A stretch of 64,000 nt of DNA, taken from contig NZ_CP041764.1 in the NCBI RefSeq assembly GCF_009817885.1, positions 1,550,001 through 1,614,000 of the forward strand, given 5' to 3'. Both the position numbers and the translations under genes were made by a program. Positions 16,028-25,687 of the stretch are shown here, in pieces. The first letter of the stretch is position 1. Each line of letters starts with the position of its first letter. Under the pieces are notes generated by a model. That model saw nothing but the letters and a program-made list of their open reading frames with translations, was not told where the DNA came from and did no database searches. The stretch comes from Serratia rhizosphaerae (GTDB taxonomy: Bacteria > Pseudomonadota > Gammaproteobacteria > Enterobacterales > Enterobacteriaceae).

Positions 16028-17115
16028 ATATTAGTAAGTTGAGCATCGATAAAATAATTATACATCAAGTTCACCAGCGAGATGAAGAAGGTTTAAAAGT
16101 TGAGCCTACACGTGGTTCGTCTTTTATTAAGTTTGATGAAGAGGCCTTGCAGGGCTTTAAATCTCGGGTAATAGACGCTCTAGGTGATGGATCAAAAGCC
16201 GTCAAGATGAAAATCATAGAACACGGCGAAGGATATGTGCCTTTTATAGCAACCAATTTATTTGGTAAAGAAGGTGATGAATACATCGATGAAACTTATA
16301 ATATTGCAAAAAAGTTAGCTGATGCCCAAACAAGAAGAGCCATACCCGGAGGCATTGTTGTTATATTTACAGGTGACTATGGTGTAAATAAAAGAAAATT
16401 CATCGGAATAATTAAAGCTGACATATATAGTGCCTACGAGAAAATTATTGATTCAAATACTGGTAATATTTCTTTAAAATTTGTTGAGGAGATACTTCTT
16501 ACGCCTTCAACAAAACTCTATAAGACAGCAGGCTTTTTTCAATCAACTAATATTACTGAAAAAGATGATTTGAACAAATCATGGGATATTATGATCTCTG
16601 ATTATCAAATAAGCAAAGCTGATGGTAAAGCTGCGGCTCAGTATTTTTATCAACATTTTTTAGGCTGTGGATATCCTGAAACAAGTGCACGCACAACAAA
16701 AAATTTCTATGAGAAAACCAGTGATTTTCTAAATGAACTTGATATAAGTTCAGAAAAAAGAAATGACTTGAAAAATGCCTTGGTTACTTATTTAAAGCAT
16801 GAAAAATCTGATGTTATTTCAGCAAGAGAATATGCAGATAGATTTTTCGACGATGAGGTTAAAGACATTTATCTTGAATATGCAAGCGAATGTGGAATTC
16901 CGCAGACATCATTTACAAGGGATAATGAACATATCGAAAGTAAATTAAAAACAAGAAAGCTAAATTTTAGCAAAAACATAAAAATCACGGCTCCAGCAGA
17001 AGTTTTTAAGAATCATGTAGTTATTGAATCTGCCACGGGTGATCTAGATAAGGATGGAAAACCTGCAGAATGGACAACTATTCTTATTAAAGATAAAATA
17101 ATACTTCAAGAATAA
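16024..17115 (+). CDS. nucleoid-associated protein of the NdpA/YejK family
   Basis: A 363-residue soluble protein. The N-terminal ISKLSIDKIIIHQV and the middle region (PGGIVVIFTGDYG, then FIGIIKAD) match the NdpA (37-kDa nucleoid-associated) family, which normally is a chromosomal housekeeping protein in GC-typical context. Here it is an AT-rich copy sandwiched between a SLATT-like protein and a RelA/SpoT synthetase and overlapping the former by four bases. NdpA-like proteins also occur in defence islands. Possible role: DNA sensing for the module (inference). Confidence 0.75.
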   Translation: MNISKLSIDKIIIHQVHQRDEEGLKVEPTRGSSFIKFDEEALQGFKSRVIDALGDGSKAVKMKIIEHGEGYVPFIATNLFGKEGDEYIDETYNIAKKLADAQTRRAIPGGIVVIFTGDYGVNKRKFIGIIKADIYSAYEKIIDSNTGNISLKFVEEILLTPSTKLYKTAGFFQSTNITEKDDLNKSWDIMISDYQISKADGKAAAQYFYQHFLGCGYPETSARTTKNFYEKTSDFLNELDISSEKRNDLKNALVTYLKHEKSDVISAREYADRFFDDEVKDIYLEYASECGIPQTSFTRDNEHIESKLKTRKLNFSKNIKITAPAEVFKNHVVIESATGDLDKDGKPAEWTTILIKDKIILQE

Positions 17116-17119
17116 CATT

Positions 17120-18109
17120 ATGAATGAATCAGAGTTTTTGCAACGCTGGAACCAAGAGGAGCCTATGTATAGAGCATGGGGGGATTTTGTCGTTTCCAGC
17201 ATATGTACGGAACTCGTAGATAACAAATGTCGCAATCTTAAAAGCTTTTTGAAACAGCCAACAACTCCAAGAGTTAAAGAAAAAGAATCTCTAATCGATA
17301 AAGCCTTTCATAGACGTGAAAAGTCATATGAAGACCCTTATAAGGAAATTGAGGATAAAGTTGGTGTTAGATTTGTTGTATTGCTTACATCAGATATAGA
17401 TGATGTATGCGATGTAATAAAAAGAAGTGATAAATGGATTTATAAGACATCAAGGCATTACGACGAAGAACGGCTAAATACGCCGTTAATCTTTACATAT
17501 CAATCTGTCCATTTTATCGTGACAGCAAAACGATCATTTGATCATAATGGAGTATTCATTGAGGAAGGCATTCCTTGTGAAATACAGGTGAGAACTCTAT
17601 TGCAGCATGCTTATGCAGAATTGACGCATGACGCTATTTATAAAGCTAAAACTATCGTTGAACCTGATATACATAGAACGGTAGCAAGAAGTATGGCATT
17701 AATTGAAACAACTGATGATTTTTTTTGTTCGGTTGCTAAAGCCCTAAATAATTCACCTGATGCCTATACAGGAGCCCAGAAAACTCTCGATCAACTTTAC
17801 ATGACCTTGATAAAAGAAAAGCCTAACAATCAGAAATCAGCTATATTAATATTGGATACATTCAAAAAAGTCCTTGACGATGACATTATAAGAAATTTAT
17901 ATAAATTTGTTGAAGATATGCCAGAGCTGGAATCATTGATCCGTGATGGTAAAACTAAAAGCAGTTTCTATGAACAGAGTATTACCATTTTAGTATATTG
18001 GCTGATTAAAAGACGTAAAAATATTTTACAGAAGGAATGGCCGTTAGAATGGAAAATCATACAAGAAATGGCTTCAGATATTGGTGTTTCTCTTGAAAGG
18101 CAAGCGTGA
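17120..18109 (+). CDS. RelA/SpoT-type nucleotide synthetase, no hydrolase domain
   Basis: A 329-residue protein. Residues about 45-175 carry the alarmone-synthetase motifs: R51-K53...K61 (PRVKEKESLIDK), D79 in EDKVGVRF, YQSVH at 127-131 and E154 in CEIQVRT, all apparently intact. The rest is a helical C-terminal domain unlike the TGS/ACT region of RelA, and no HD hydrolase is present. It would make (p)ppGpp, ppApp or pyrophosphorylate another acceptor. As third gene of the AT-rich operon it is the likely signal producer or toxin, like stand-alone SAS enzymes of ToxSAS/CapRel systems. Confidence 0.85.
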   Translation: MNESEFLQRWNQEEPMYRAWGDFVVSSICTELVDNKCRNLKSFLKQPTTPRVKEKESLIDKAFHRREKSYEDPYKEIEDKVGVRFVVLLTSDIDDVCDVIKRSDKWIYKTSRHYDEERLNTPLIFTYQSVHFIVTAKRSFDHNGVFIEEGIPCEIQVRTLLQHAYAELTHDAIYKAKTIVEPDIHRTVARSMALIETTDDFFCSVAKALNNSPDAYTGAQKTLDQLYMTLIKEKPNNQKSAILILDTFKKVLDDDIIRNLYKFVEDMPELESLIRDGKTKSSFYEQSITILVYWLIKRRKNILQKEWPLEWKIIQEMASDIGVSLERQA

Positions 18110-18388
18110 TTTTATTAATGAAATATATTTCATAAATCTTATTTTACAACTTCCTGTTTATCTATAAAGTTATACTTGGCTTAAGTCTTTCTGTACTCAA
18201 GATATATTTTTTATCAAGTGACATTTCCATTTGTATCTAACCAAAGCATATTTTCCTCTGATGAGTTTACTCATTATGATAGTGAGCTAATTATTCATCA
18301 TTAAATGACATGCTCCAGCTGTATTTTTCCTAAATATCCAGAAAGATGTAGATCTATGATTTAGTACTGTATTAGGTTAAGGACTCTG
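18110..18388. other. AT-rich intergenic stretch
   Basis: No coding frame or clear RNA is seen. It separates the SLATT/NdpA/Rel operon from the converging HNH pseudogene. No convincing intrinsic terminator was found. Confidence 0.5.
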
Positions 18389-19223
18389 TCACTTCTGTAA
18401 CCTATCGATATTAATGTAAAGTGCCTCAATTAGTTCTTTTGCATTGTGACTGTAATGTAAGGCTCTATGGCAATTAGGACAAAGGGCAACACTGTTGCTT
18501 ATGGTATCAGCACCTGCTGAAGATAGAGGTATCACGTGATGTACTTCAAGATACGGACTACCATCATTTAAATAAAATGGTGCCTTTGAACCACAGTTTT
18601 CACAAATACCTTTACTCTGCTGCAAGATCCAAGCTTTCACCATAGGATCTCTAATATAGGCCTTTTGAAGTCGCTCTACCGCCTCTGGTGCTTTACATCC
18701 TTTGGGCTCGTTCAAATTTTTTTTATTAATCTACTAACTCTTGTATTCAGAACACTATCGTCAACTGTTGGTTGAAATAGTTCTGATGATTCTCCATGTA
18801 TTATAGGTTCCCAAAATTTGTCATTGTTGACTTTGGGAACAATTATTATTATTCGTTTAGTCCTGTTACCGGAAGGAACTTCTTTTCTACCTGTACGACT
18901 GAAATGAGCCTGATAACTACACATTACTTTGCGAAGATCCTGAGTACTACTACCCACTAAAGGGAAGTACTCATCAGGATGGATTTTTCTTTCAGCTATG
19001 GACGGCATATGTTTTCTGGCTATCGATGAGGCAAGGTACACAACGACATTTTCAATATCAGAATCAATCAGTCGCTCAATGATACAATCTAGGGCAATAT
19101 TGTAGTCTTTGTTTCTGTGCGCTGGTCCCCAAGATTCAAGGATTAGTCCATAAACTCCATCCTCTTCATCGACTGGAGCACTCTGCGTTCAGTTCGGTGC
19201 CGTTATTATCAAAAAATATGCAT
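18389..19223 (-). pseudogene. HNH endonuclease gene broken by three frameshifts
   Basis: Joined across frames the reading is MHIF-DNNGTELNAE, then APVDEEDGVYGLILESWGPA, a middle part with HPDEYFPLVGSS, and a C-terminal HNH with CENCG, LEVHHVIPLS and LCPNCHRALH. Breaks are a 6-T run near 19213, an extra base near 19185 and an 8-A run at 18718-18725. The 108-codon C-terminal piece alone has an intact HNH core from a TTG codon. The parent would be about 277 residues, like modification-dependent HNH nucleases. Confidence 0.7.
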
Positions 19224-19308
19224 CAGATTGATCTTATGTGAAGGTTTCTACAAAAATACCATTTATCTATATTAATGCGCAACGTTTTAGTAGAATTAGT
19301 TCTGTCGA

Positions 19309-19719
19309 TCATTTATTTAAGAAAATTTTCAATTTTTCCAGAAGGGTATCTGTTTCTTTAATCCCGCTCTCTCAAACCATCAACACCTTCCAGTCCATTT
19401 CATGTAGTTTTGATGAATGCAAAACATCTCTGACCTCGTTTTTCCACAACTTAACAAACCAGTATTCCTAGTTTGACTTTGGCATATGATTTCGCCGACA
19501 TTCCTCATGACCATGCCAAAAACAACCATGCACAAAGATAACTTTACATTTTCACCAAAGTACTAAATCTCGTTTACCCGTTGATCTCGGATCGCATAAA
19601 CGATAACGAAATCCGGCATGAGTGATGAGACTCCTGATAATTCGTTCCGCACAGGCATCTCTTCCTTTTATCCCGGATATCACATAGCCTCGTTGAACTT
19701 GAGTAACCGCAGCTATCAT
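19309..19719 (-). pseudogene. vsr: very-short-patch-repair endonuclease (vsr), three in-frame stops
   Basis: A single 137-codon frame reads GIKGRDACAERIIRS, AGFRYRLCDPRSTGKRDLVL, VIFVHGCFWHGHEECRR, MPKSN-EYW and DWKVLMV-ES. The catalytic Vsr landmarks are all recognisable, but there is TGA after DLVLW, TAG before EYW and TGA where WEC is usual. No frameshifts are present. It is downstream of the methyltransferase/helicase operon on the same strand, the expected place for the repair partner of a 5-methylcytosine methyltransferase. Confidence 0.8.
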
Positions 19720-19827
19720 AAAACCTTGCTATGTCATGTCATTGCGTAAATGCGCTTTCGTATCGAAAGCCGAAAGCGCATTCAGCAAAAAACATCAGCC
19801 AGTAATTATCAGCATTATTGCGACACA

Positions 19828-22800
19828 TTAATTCCGTTTAAGATTGGCAAGCGCGCGCAATGGCCGCCTTTCCAGCTCAAATGTATCGATGAATCGCAGC
19901 GAAGATCTTCCATCAGCTAATCCCAGGGTGTCAATCAGAGCGTTTCGCTCAGGTTCTCTCCATTGCCAAAGGGGATGCGTAACGGCTGCGCGCCAGAGCT
20001 CTTTTCCATCCTGAATTTCAGTAAGAACCGGTAATGAGTACTCTTTTGATAATTTGATTGTTCCTGGCCTTAAAGCCGCGACGTCTTCCGCCAGCTCAAA
20101 TGCTCTGTCTCGCCACCCTACCATTTCAGGATAACTCCAGTCATCATCGTTCAAACCGCAGGCAAATTCAGGCATAACCATTGATCGTAAATATGCCATT
20201 CCTAAACGCCAGTCAAGTAAACCGTGATATCGGCGGTTACCATAGCGCTGTATGCACTTGTAACAGGCTGTTTGACACTGAGCTGGATGATCCTTCTCAA
20301 GAAAATCAACCATTGGCCAGGCGCGCTTATCCTCCAGAATCTCATGTAATAATGTGACTATCAAAGGCGGGGCCCCTACGACGGTTGGCTCGGCAAGCCG
20401 TCTGCATAACCCTGAACCGTTGATCAACGCATCTGCGATTTGCAATATAGGTTTCTCATGATGTAGTCGGGGCTCAAGCGTTTCGAATTCATCTGGCGAA
20501 ACATCCAGATAGAGCGCGGCCTTATGCGTCAATATCTGTGTTGCACTAACAGCCGCCGCGCGTGTAGGCAAATTCATATATTCGCCGTATCTGGCGATCA
20601 TATTCAGATTAAGGCGAGCATCGAAATGCATTAATTCTAGGTGAAGCGACTCAGTCTCTTTGCTTGATACAAGTCCAAACTTTTGTTTTTCGCCAGAACA
20701 CCGCCATCTAAAGTTATTGCGTAATCCGGCCCAGTTTGAATCAATCGCTTGATTCCCTTTGATGGGCGAGTAGTAGGTCGCTAATGGAATCGGTGCCTTT
20801 TGGTCCGTCGCTAAATCAACAGTAAAACGTTCGCCTTCCTTCTCTCCGTTAATCGGCCCATTATTAAGACGCAAAATAGTAACGCCGCCGCGCCGTACTT
20901 TAAAAGGACCACAATTTTCCGGGATACCCTTATGCAATACGGTTGCCGTAGTTTTTAACGACATACGAGTGAAGCTGTCCATGTCATCTTTTGGCTCGAA
21001 ATCCGTACGGAAAGCGGCAGGAGTAATATAAAGCTCGAATTCATCTGAACTTATAGGTGTATCGCAATCCTCGCAATTAATCATTTTAACAGGTTTATTT
21101 TGTTCAAGTTTTGCGGAGCCGCATGACTGGCAAGTTGCAATGTAGTGGCTCGATTCATCCCATGAACATGCAGTTGAGAGTTCAGAAACTCGATTGTCGC
21201 GAAGTTGAGGTTCTCGGTAATTACCTGTGAAACCGATCACCTGATGCTTTTTTTTATCCTTAATTAATACCGAACCAGGAGCATACTCAAAAACCGCAAG
21301 ATCAAGATCGCGGTCCATTGTTGACCATTCGTATTCAGTCTGACCATTTAGCCCTTTTGTTTTGCGCAGCCCCAGATAAAGGTTACGTACCCGAGTCGGC
21401 ATTCCATACATCGGCAACAGACCTCGCTCGGCCAGAAAGCGAGCAAGTCCCGTGTTGTCATCAGGCGCAGAAGGTCCTAGTTTTCCAATTTCTTCAATTA
21501 TTTTTTCGGCGTTAATTTCGGAATAAAGGCGTCGGCGCTGATCGGGATCAAAGGTTGCTGCATCAATAAAGCGTTCCCGTATGTCCTGATTTGCTTTTAG
21601 CGCGCGATACAATAGTTTGGCCCAGTTCGCTTTATCATCATGGTAGTAATCATGCGTTGAAACATATTCTCCATGAATATCAGGCGGAACGAGCTTATCG
21701 CCAGGGAAAGTCATTTTGTTTTTGTGACATTCTTCGCGCAAATAGTTAAAGGCGCTCTTAAGCCAGATTTTCCGCAAAAGTCTTTTGGGAATAGCGTCGT
21801 GATCGACCGCTAGGAAAGGCGGAGGGGGCGGATCGCCAGTGATCGCATGAGGATGGGCAAAATAATAAGCATCGTGAGTACGTCCACGACAGAATGTGAT
21901 CACAAAAGAAAATGCCTGGCCGCGCCGTCCGGCACGACCGACACGTTGCTGATAATTAAATCGTTGGGGCGGCATGTTGGCCTGATAAACTGACTGAAGC
22001 GAACCAATGTCAATACCGACCTCCATCGTCGTGGTGACGGCGAGCATATCGATTTCCGCATCAAGTTTTTCAAGCTCGCTCATCTCATCGACGAAGATCC
22101 CCTTGAATTTGCGTAGTCGATCGGAGAAATCATCTGTCTGTCCCGTCAACTCCTCGACGTTCAACCGGAAGCGTTTAACGCCATCTCGTTCGCCTCGCAC
22201 TATACGTTTGCCAAGAAAATTATCTTCCCATAGCGTTTCAACGATACCCCTGGGCTTGATATCAAGCAGTTCCGTGCAACGGGTACAACGTTTAAACCCT
22301 AAATGTAAGTGGATCCGTTCACAGTTGCTGCATTGCCAATAAGGATCGCCTGGTTTGGCTACCTTGAGGAATAGTTTACCGATATTAAATAAACCAGTTA
22401 AATGCCCTCGGGTTGCGAATTGATTTAATATTTGTGTTAAATTATCCAGATAATTTTTTTCGCCAAATAAAGCTTTAGCAATACGTTTTACTTTTTCTTT
22501 GGTAACATCTTTCCCTGTTTTCCATTCGACATAGTTTTCGGGATCAAAATATTTATTTTCTTTGACGCGATAAACGCCAGCGAATACCCTTAGCCAGGCA
22601 TCGAGCTCGCTCGTATCGTCTCTATCTGAAACGCACGGATATGCTAATCCTGTCTCTTCCAGCGCGAAGAAGGTGTTGGCGAAAATGACATCATCAATTA
22701 ATTCAGACTGGGTATCAAATATCTTTTTTTTGAGTACCAATCGGTCAGATGAAGAAAGTTTATCATGATATTTAACGATATTCTTGTCTTTTGTAAAATT

Positions 22801-25668
22801 GGCGTGCCAGACGTCGCTGTCATCCCCATCAGAGCATGGGCGATATTTATAAGGTGATATTCCCAGCCCTGCCAAATCGGACGATATTTTTCCGATGGAA
22901 TCGCCTTCTGGTTCCAGCAATTTATTAATGTTTACTCGTCTGTATTTACATAAGTCAGCAATATCAGCTTGGTTTTTTTGGAGTTCATATAATTTACCAA
23001 ACGTATCCATGTCTTTGGCTTGTAGGGCTAAATCCATTTTTTCATTAATACTGTCTTCAGAAATATACTCGCTTTCAGCCTCTCGGAGCATCTCTCTGGC
23101 GGCTGCGACCAAAATTTCCCTTCGCAGGTCGCGTAAATGCAATCGTTCGATTTCCAGCGCCATCGATGCCGCATCCTGTCGACTATCGGAAAAAACAATA
23201 CTCTTGGCTTCCGCGCCGATCGCATGTAGCAATTCAAATAACTCTGTCGCCACCAGCTGGGATGACTTAGTCACACCAGTACGAAATGCCCGAATGGGTG
23301 TTCTGGAACGATTGCTGGCTGGTCGACTGGAATAATCGATACCGCAATTAGGGCAACAAAAAGGTTGCGCGGAAGGTTTTTTCACCGGTTCGCCTTTTTT
23401 GCTCGGGGCCGGTTTCTGAAAATAGAGATATCCGCGAACCGAATCGGCATTCGCCGCCGATGAGTCTTGTCCTACAGTCACAATTCCGGTAACAGGATTA
23501 AGCGTCGCCTTTTCCCATACATCCCAACCTTTTTCGCTGCCTGCTGGATTTTTATCAACTATATCGACAGGCCAGAAAACCGCAAACTCATCCAGTATCA
23601 TATCATCGTAATATTCTGAGCCGGGGCGTTCCGGAAGATTTTCCAGATTAGTCGCTGAAGGCAATAGCTCTACCGTCGAGCCTTCATTTTGTCCCTTCTG
23701 ACCACCGAGCAGTAACTCGCCGCACGCTTCGCAGTACAACATTTCGAACAGACGGCGACCGCGTTTTCCGTCTAGAGTTGATGCCGCGTGCGACAAGCCT
23801 CGCTCAAGGCAAAAATCGGCGAATTTTGCCTTTCTCTCTCCCGATGATACGGAGGCGAAGAAACCTTCAATATTTCTAACGAAAGTATGCACGCGAAAGG
23901 CTGGTGTAACATTGGTTGGCTTATCGCAATCTATCCCGGACTCCGGCAGCGCGCGCGTCAGCATTAATCCGCGTAATGCCAGTTCTGACTCACTCGGTTT
24001 ACCTGGCTCCTCCGTCAAAAAGACTTTATCGATGATAAGCCCTGGCGGCATCGCCCGTGGCATTTCGCCGTCATTTTCAATACAGGCGTTTGTCAATAAT
24101 GCAGCAGCGATTTCCGCTGCCTGTTTTATGCCCTGTTTGATATTTTGCTCTTTTACGCCAAGAGCTTGGAAGACATCAAGTAACGCCTGATTTAGAGCTT
24201 CCGTCATATCCAGATTGCGGACGACATTGCCCTGGTCTGCAAGGGCGGCGCGCATTAATGCGGCAAAAGGCCGCACGGGGATTTTCCCTGACGGCTTCAA
24301 AGGTATGAAGGGTTTTCCCTGAATGACGCAGTTATGCCAGAAATCCGGCTTATCGCTGCCGGGATCCAGTGCATGGCAGCAAGTGCCGAAGGGCGCAAAG
24401 AGATCACGCAGGTATTTCCGGGATTGCTCTCCACCCGCGCCATCCATCGGCAGCGATGCTGAAGATGCCAGTAAACGCAATTTGTAGCGGTGTTTCGGAT
24501 CATCCAGCCCGAGCCGAATAATCAAGGACTTAATCAGCATAGCGGTTTCTGTGCCAGCGGAACCTCGCATTAAATGCAATTCGTCGAATACCAGATAGAA
24601 GTATGCGTCATCATTGTTCATGAGCCAGTCATGCGTAGCGCTAAAAATCTTGTCTTCGACTTCACGCGAAAGCATTGCTCCCAGCATTGAGGCGTTAGTA
24701 ACGAGAACATCAGGCGGGGCGGACTGCATATCCCAGCGAGAAACCATCTCTCCGCCGTCCGCTGAAGGGAATATATATCGGGTCTTTTCCGAAGGATTTT
24801 CTTTTTCGTCGAATGCGCGTGCTGCTTGTTGATCACTATCAATTCTGTTCAACGCCTTACGTAATTTCTCAAGATTACGAACGCGACGGCTTTTTTCTGA
24901 ACTGGTTTTGGAGAGACGGGGATGGCTGGCGTAGCCGGTAACCGGAGTGGCGCTAGTATATTGCCCGAAGAAGATCCTGTTTCCGGCGAAACGATCCTCC
25001 ATAACCTGTCGTGCGTCAGCAGAATCCAGCGTTTTACGCAAACGCGCCATTTGATCTTCAACCAAAGCGTTCATCGGATAAAGCACCAGTGCCCTGACCG
25101 CAGCTGGGCGTTCTTCGCCTTCGCGACGAGAAACCCAGTTCGTTTCTGAGCTATTCCACCATCGGTTTTGCAGATAGCCGCCGCCAGGTCGGGCCCAACG
25201 GACGGCCTCATTCGATAATGCGGCCAGGATAGGCAACATAAAGCTTTCCGTTTTTCCCGAACCTGTTCCTGATGTCACAATGCTTGGGCAACCGGGACGA
25301 ATGCCGCGCTCCAGCATTTGAGTCTGGTGACTATACGGCGCATGAACTGACTGACGCGGCCAAGCCGCATCGCCGGGCTTGGAATCGAACAGGCCGGACA
25401 ACGCTAGTTCAACAAACGCCTTTCGACCTTCAGGAGACAGGCTATTCAGCGGTCCACCATCCATATCAGCCAAATCTTCGAGGGTTTTATTTGAAGATTC
25501 ATACCGTAAGACAGGTTCAATATAAGGCTCTGCGGCAAACTCCCCACTACTGTTAAGCAACTCGCGTCTCGCTGTCGCGACAGAAGGATCGGCGATGCGG
25601 AAGTTAGTTTCTATATATGAAACGAAGAAGTCCTGAATGCGGCGAAAACCACCAATGGGATCTAACAT
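19828..25668 (-). CDS. druE: giant DEAD-like helicase with DUF1998-type C-terminus, DruE of Druantia type II
   Basis: A 1946-residue superfamily 2 helicase. Walker A is SGTGSGKTE near residue 135, the DEAH-like box is FDELHLMRG near 362, motif III is SSASLP, and motif VI is QRVGRAGRRGQ near 1240. Several zinc-knuckle pairs occur (CEACGELL, CCPNCG, CSNCERIH with CTRC, CQSCG with CEDC). The DUF1998 region has CQTACYKCIQRYGNRRYHGLLDW near 1797. Size, domain order and the methyltransferase-plus-two-unknowns operon match Druantia type II anti-phage systems. Frame intact. Confidence 0.85.
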   Translation of the reverse strand: MLDPIGGFRRIQDFFVSYIETNFRIADPSVATARRELLNSSGEFAAEPYIEPVLRYESSNKTLEDLADMDGGPLNSLSPEGRKAFVELALSGLFDSKPGDAAWPRQSVHAPYSHQTQMLERGIRPGCPSIVTSGTGSGKTESFMLPILAALSNEAVRWARPGGGYLQNRWWNSSETNWVSRREGEERPAAVRALVLYPMNALVEDQMARLRKTLDSADARQVMEDRFAGNRIFFGQYTSATPVTGYASHPRLSKTSSEKSRRVRNLEKLRKALNRIDSDQQAARAFDEKENPSEKTRYIFPSADGGEMVSRWDMQSAPPDVLVTNASMLGAMLSREVEDKIFSATHDWLMNNDDAYFYLVFDELHLMRGSAGTETAMLIKSLIIRLGLDDPKHRYKLRLLASSASLPMDGAGGEQSRKYLRDLFAPFGTCCHALDPGSDKPDFWHNCVIQGKPFIPLKPSGKIPVRPFAALMRAALADQGNVVRNLDMTEALNQALLDVFQALGVKEQNIKQGIKQAAEIAAALLTNACIENDGEMPRAMPPGLIIDKVFLTEEPGKPSESELALRGLMLTRALPESGIDCDKPTNVTPAFRVHTFVRNIEGFFASVSSGERKAKFADFCLERGLSHAASTLDGKRGRRLFEMLYCEACGELLLGGQKGQNEGSTVELLPSATNLENLPERPGSEYYDDMILDEFAVFWPVDIVDKNPAGSEKGWDVWEKATLNPVTGIVTVGQDSSAANADSVRGYLYFQKPAPSKKGEPVKKPSAQPFCCPNCGIDYSSRPASNRSRTPIRAFRTGVTKSSQLVATELFELLHAIGAEAKSIVFSDSRQDAASMALEIERLHLRDLRREILVAAAREMLREAESEYISEDSINEKMDLALQAKDMDTFGKLYELQKNQADIADLCKYRRVNINKLLEPEGDSIGKISSDLAGLGISPYKYRPCSDGDDSDVWHANFTKDKNIVKYHDKLSSSDRLVLKKKIFDTQSELIDDVIFANTFFALEETGLAYPCVSDRDDTSELDAWLRVFAGVYRVKENKYFDPENYVEWKTGKDVTKEKVKRIAKALFGEKNYLDNLTQILNQFATRGHLTGLFNIGKLFLKVAKPGDPYWQCSNCERIHLHLGFKRCTRCTELLDIKPRGIVETLWEDNFLGKRIVRGERDGVKRFRLNVEELTGQTDDFSDRLRKFKGIFVDEMSELEKLDAEIDMLAVTTTMEVGIDIGSLQSVYQANMPPQRFNYQQRVGRAGRRGQAFSFVITFCRGRTHDAYYFAHPHAITGDPPPPPFLAVDHDAIPKRLLRKIWLKSAFNYLREECHKNKMTFPGDKLVPPDIHGEYVSTHDYYHDDKANWAKLLYRALKANQDIRERFIDAATFDPDQRRRLYSEINAEKIIEEIGKLGPSAPDDNTGLARFLAERGLLPMYGMPTRVRNLYLGLRKTKGLNGQTEYEWSTMDRDLDLAVFEYAPGSVLIKDKKKHQVIGFTGNYREPQLRDNRVSELSTACSWDESSHYIATCQSCGSAKLEQNKPVKMINCEDCDTPISSDEFELYITPAAFRTDFEPKDDMDSFTRMSLKTTATVLHKGIPENCGPFKVRRGGVTILRLNNGPINGEKEGERFTVDLATDQKAPIPLATYYSPIKGNQAIDSNWAGLRNNFRWRCSGEKQKFGLVSSKETESLHLELMHFDARLNLNMIARYGEYMNLPTRAAAVSATQILTHKAALYLDVSPDEFETLEPRLHHEKPILQIADALINGSGLCRRLAEPTVVGAPPLIVTLLHEILEDKRAWPMVDFLEKDHPAQCQTACYKCIQRYGNRRYHGLLDWRLGMAYLRSMVMPEFACGLNDDDWSYPEMVGWRDRAFELAEDVAALRPGTIKLSKEYSLPVLTEIQDGKELWRAAVTHPLWQWREPERNALIDTLGLADGRSSLRFIDTFELERRPLRALANLKRN

Positions 25669-25687
25669 GATTTCCCTCTCCTGTAAT

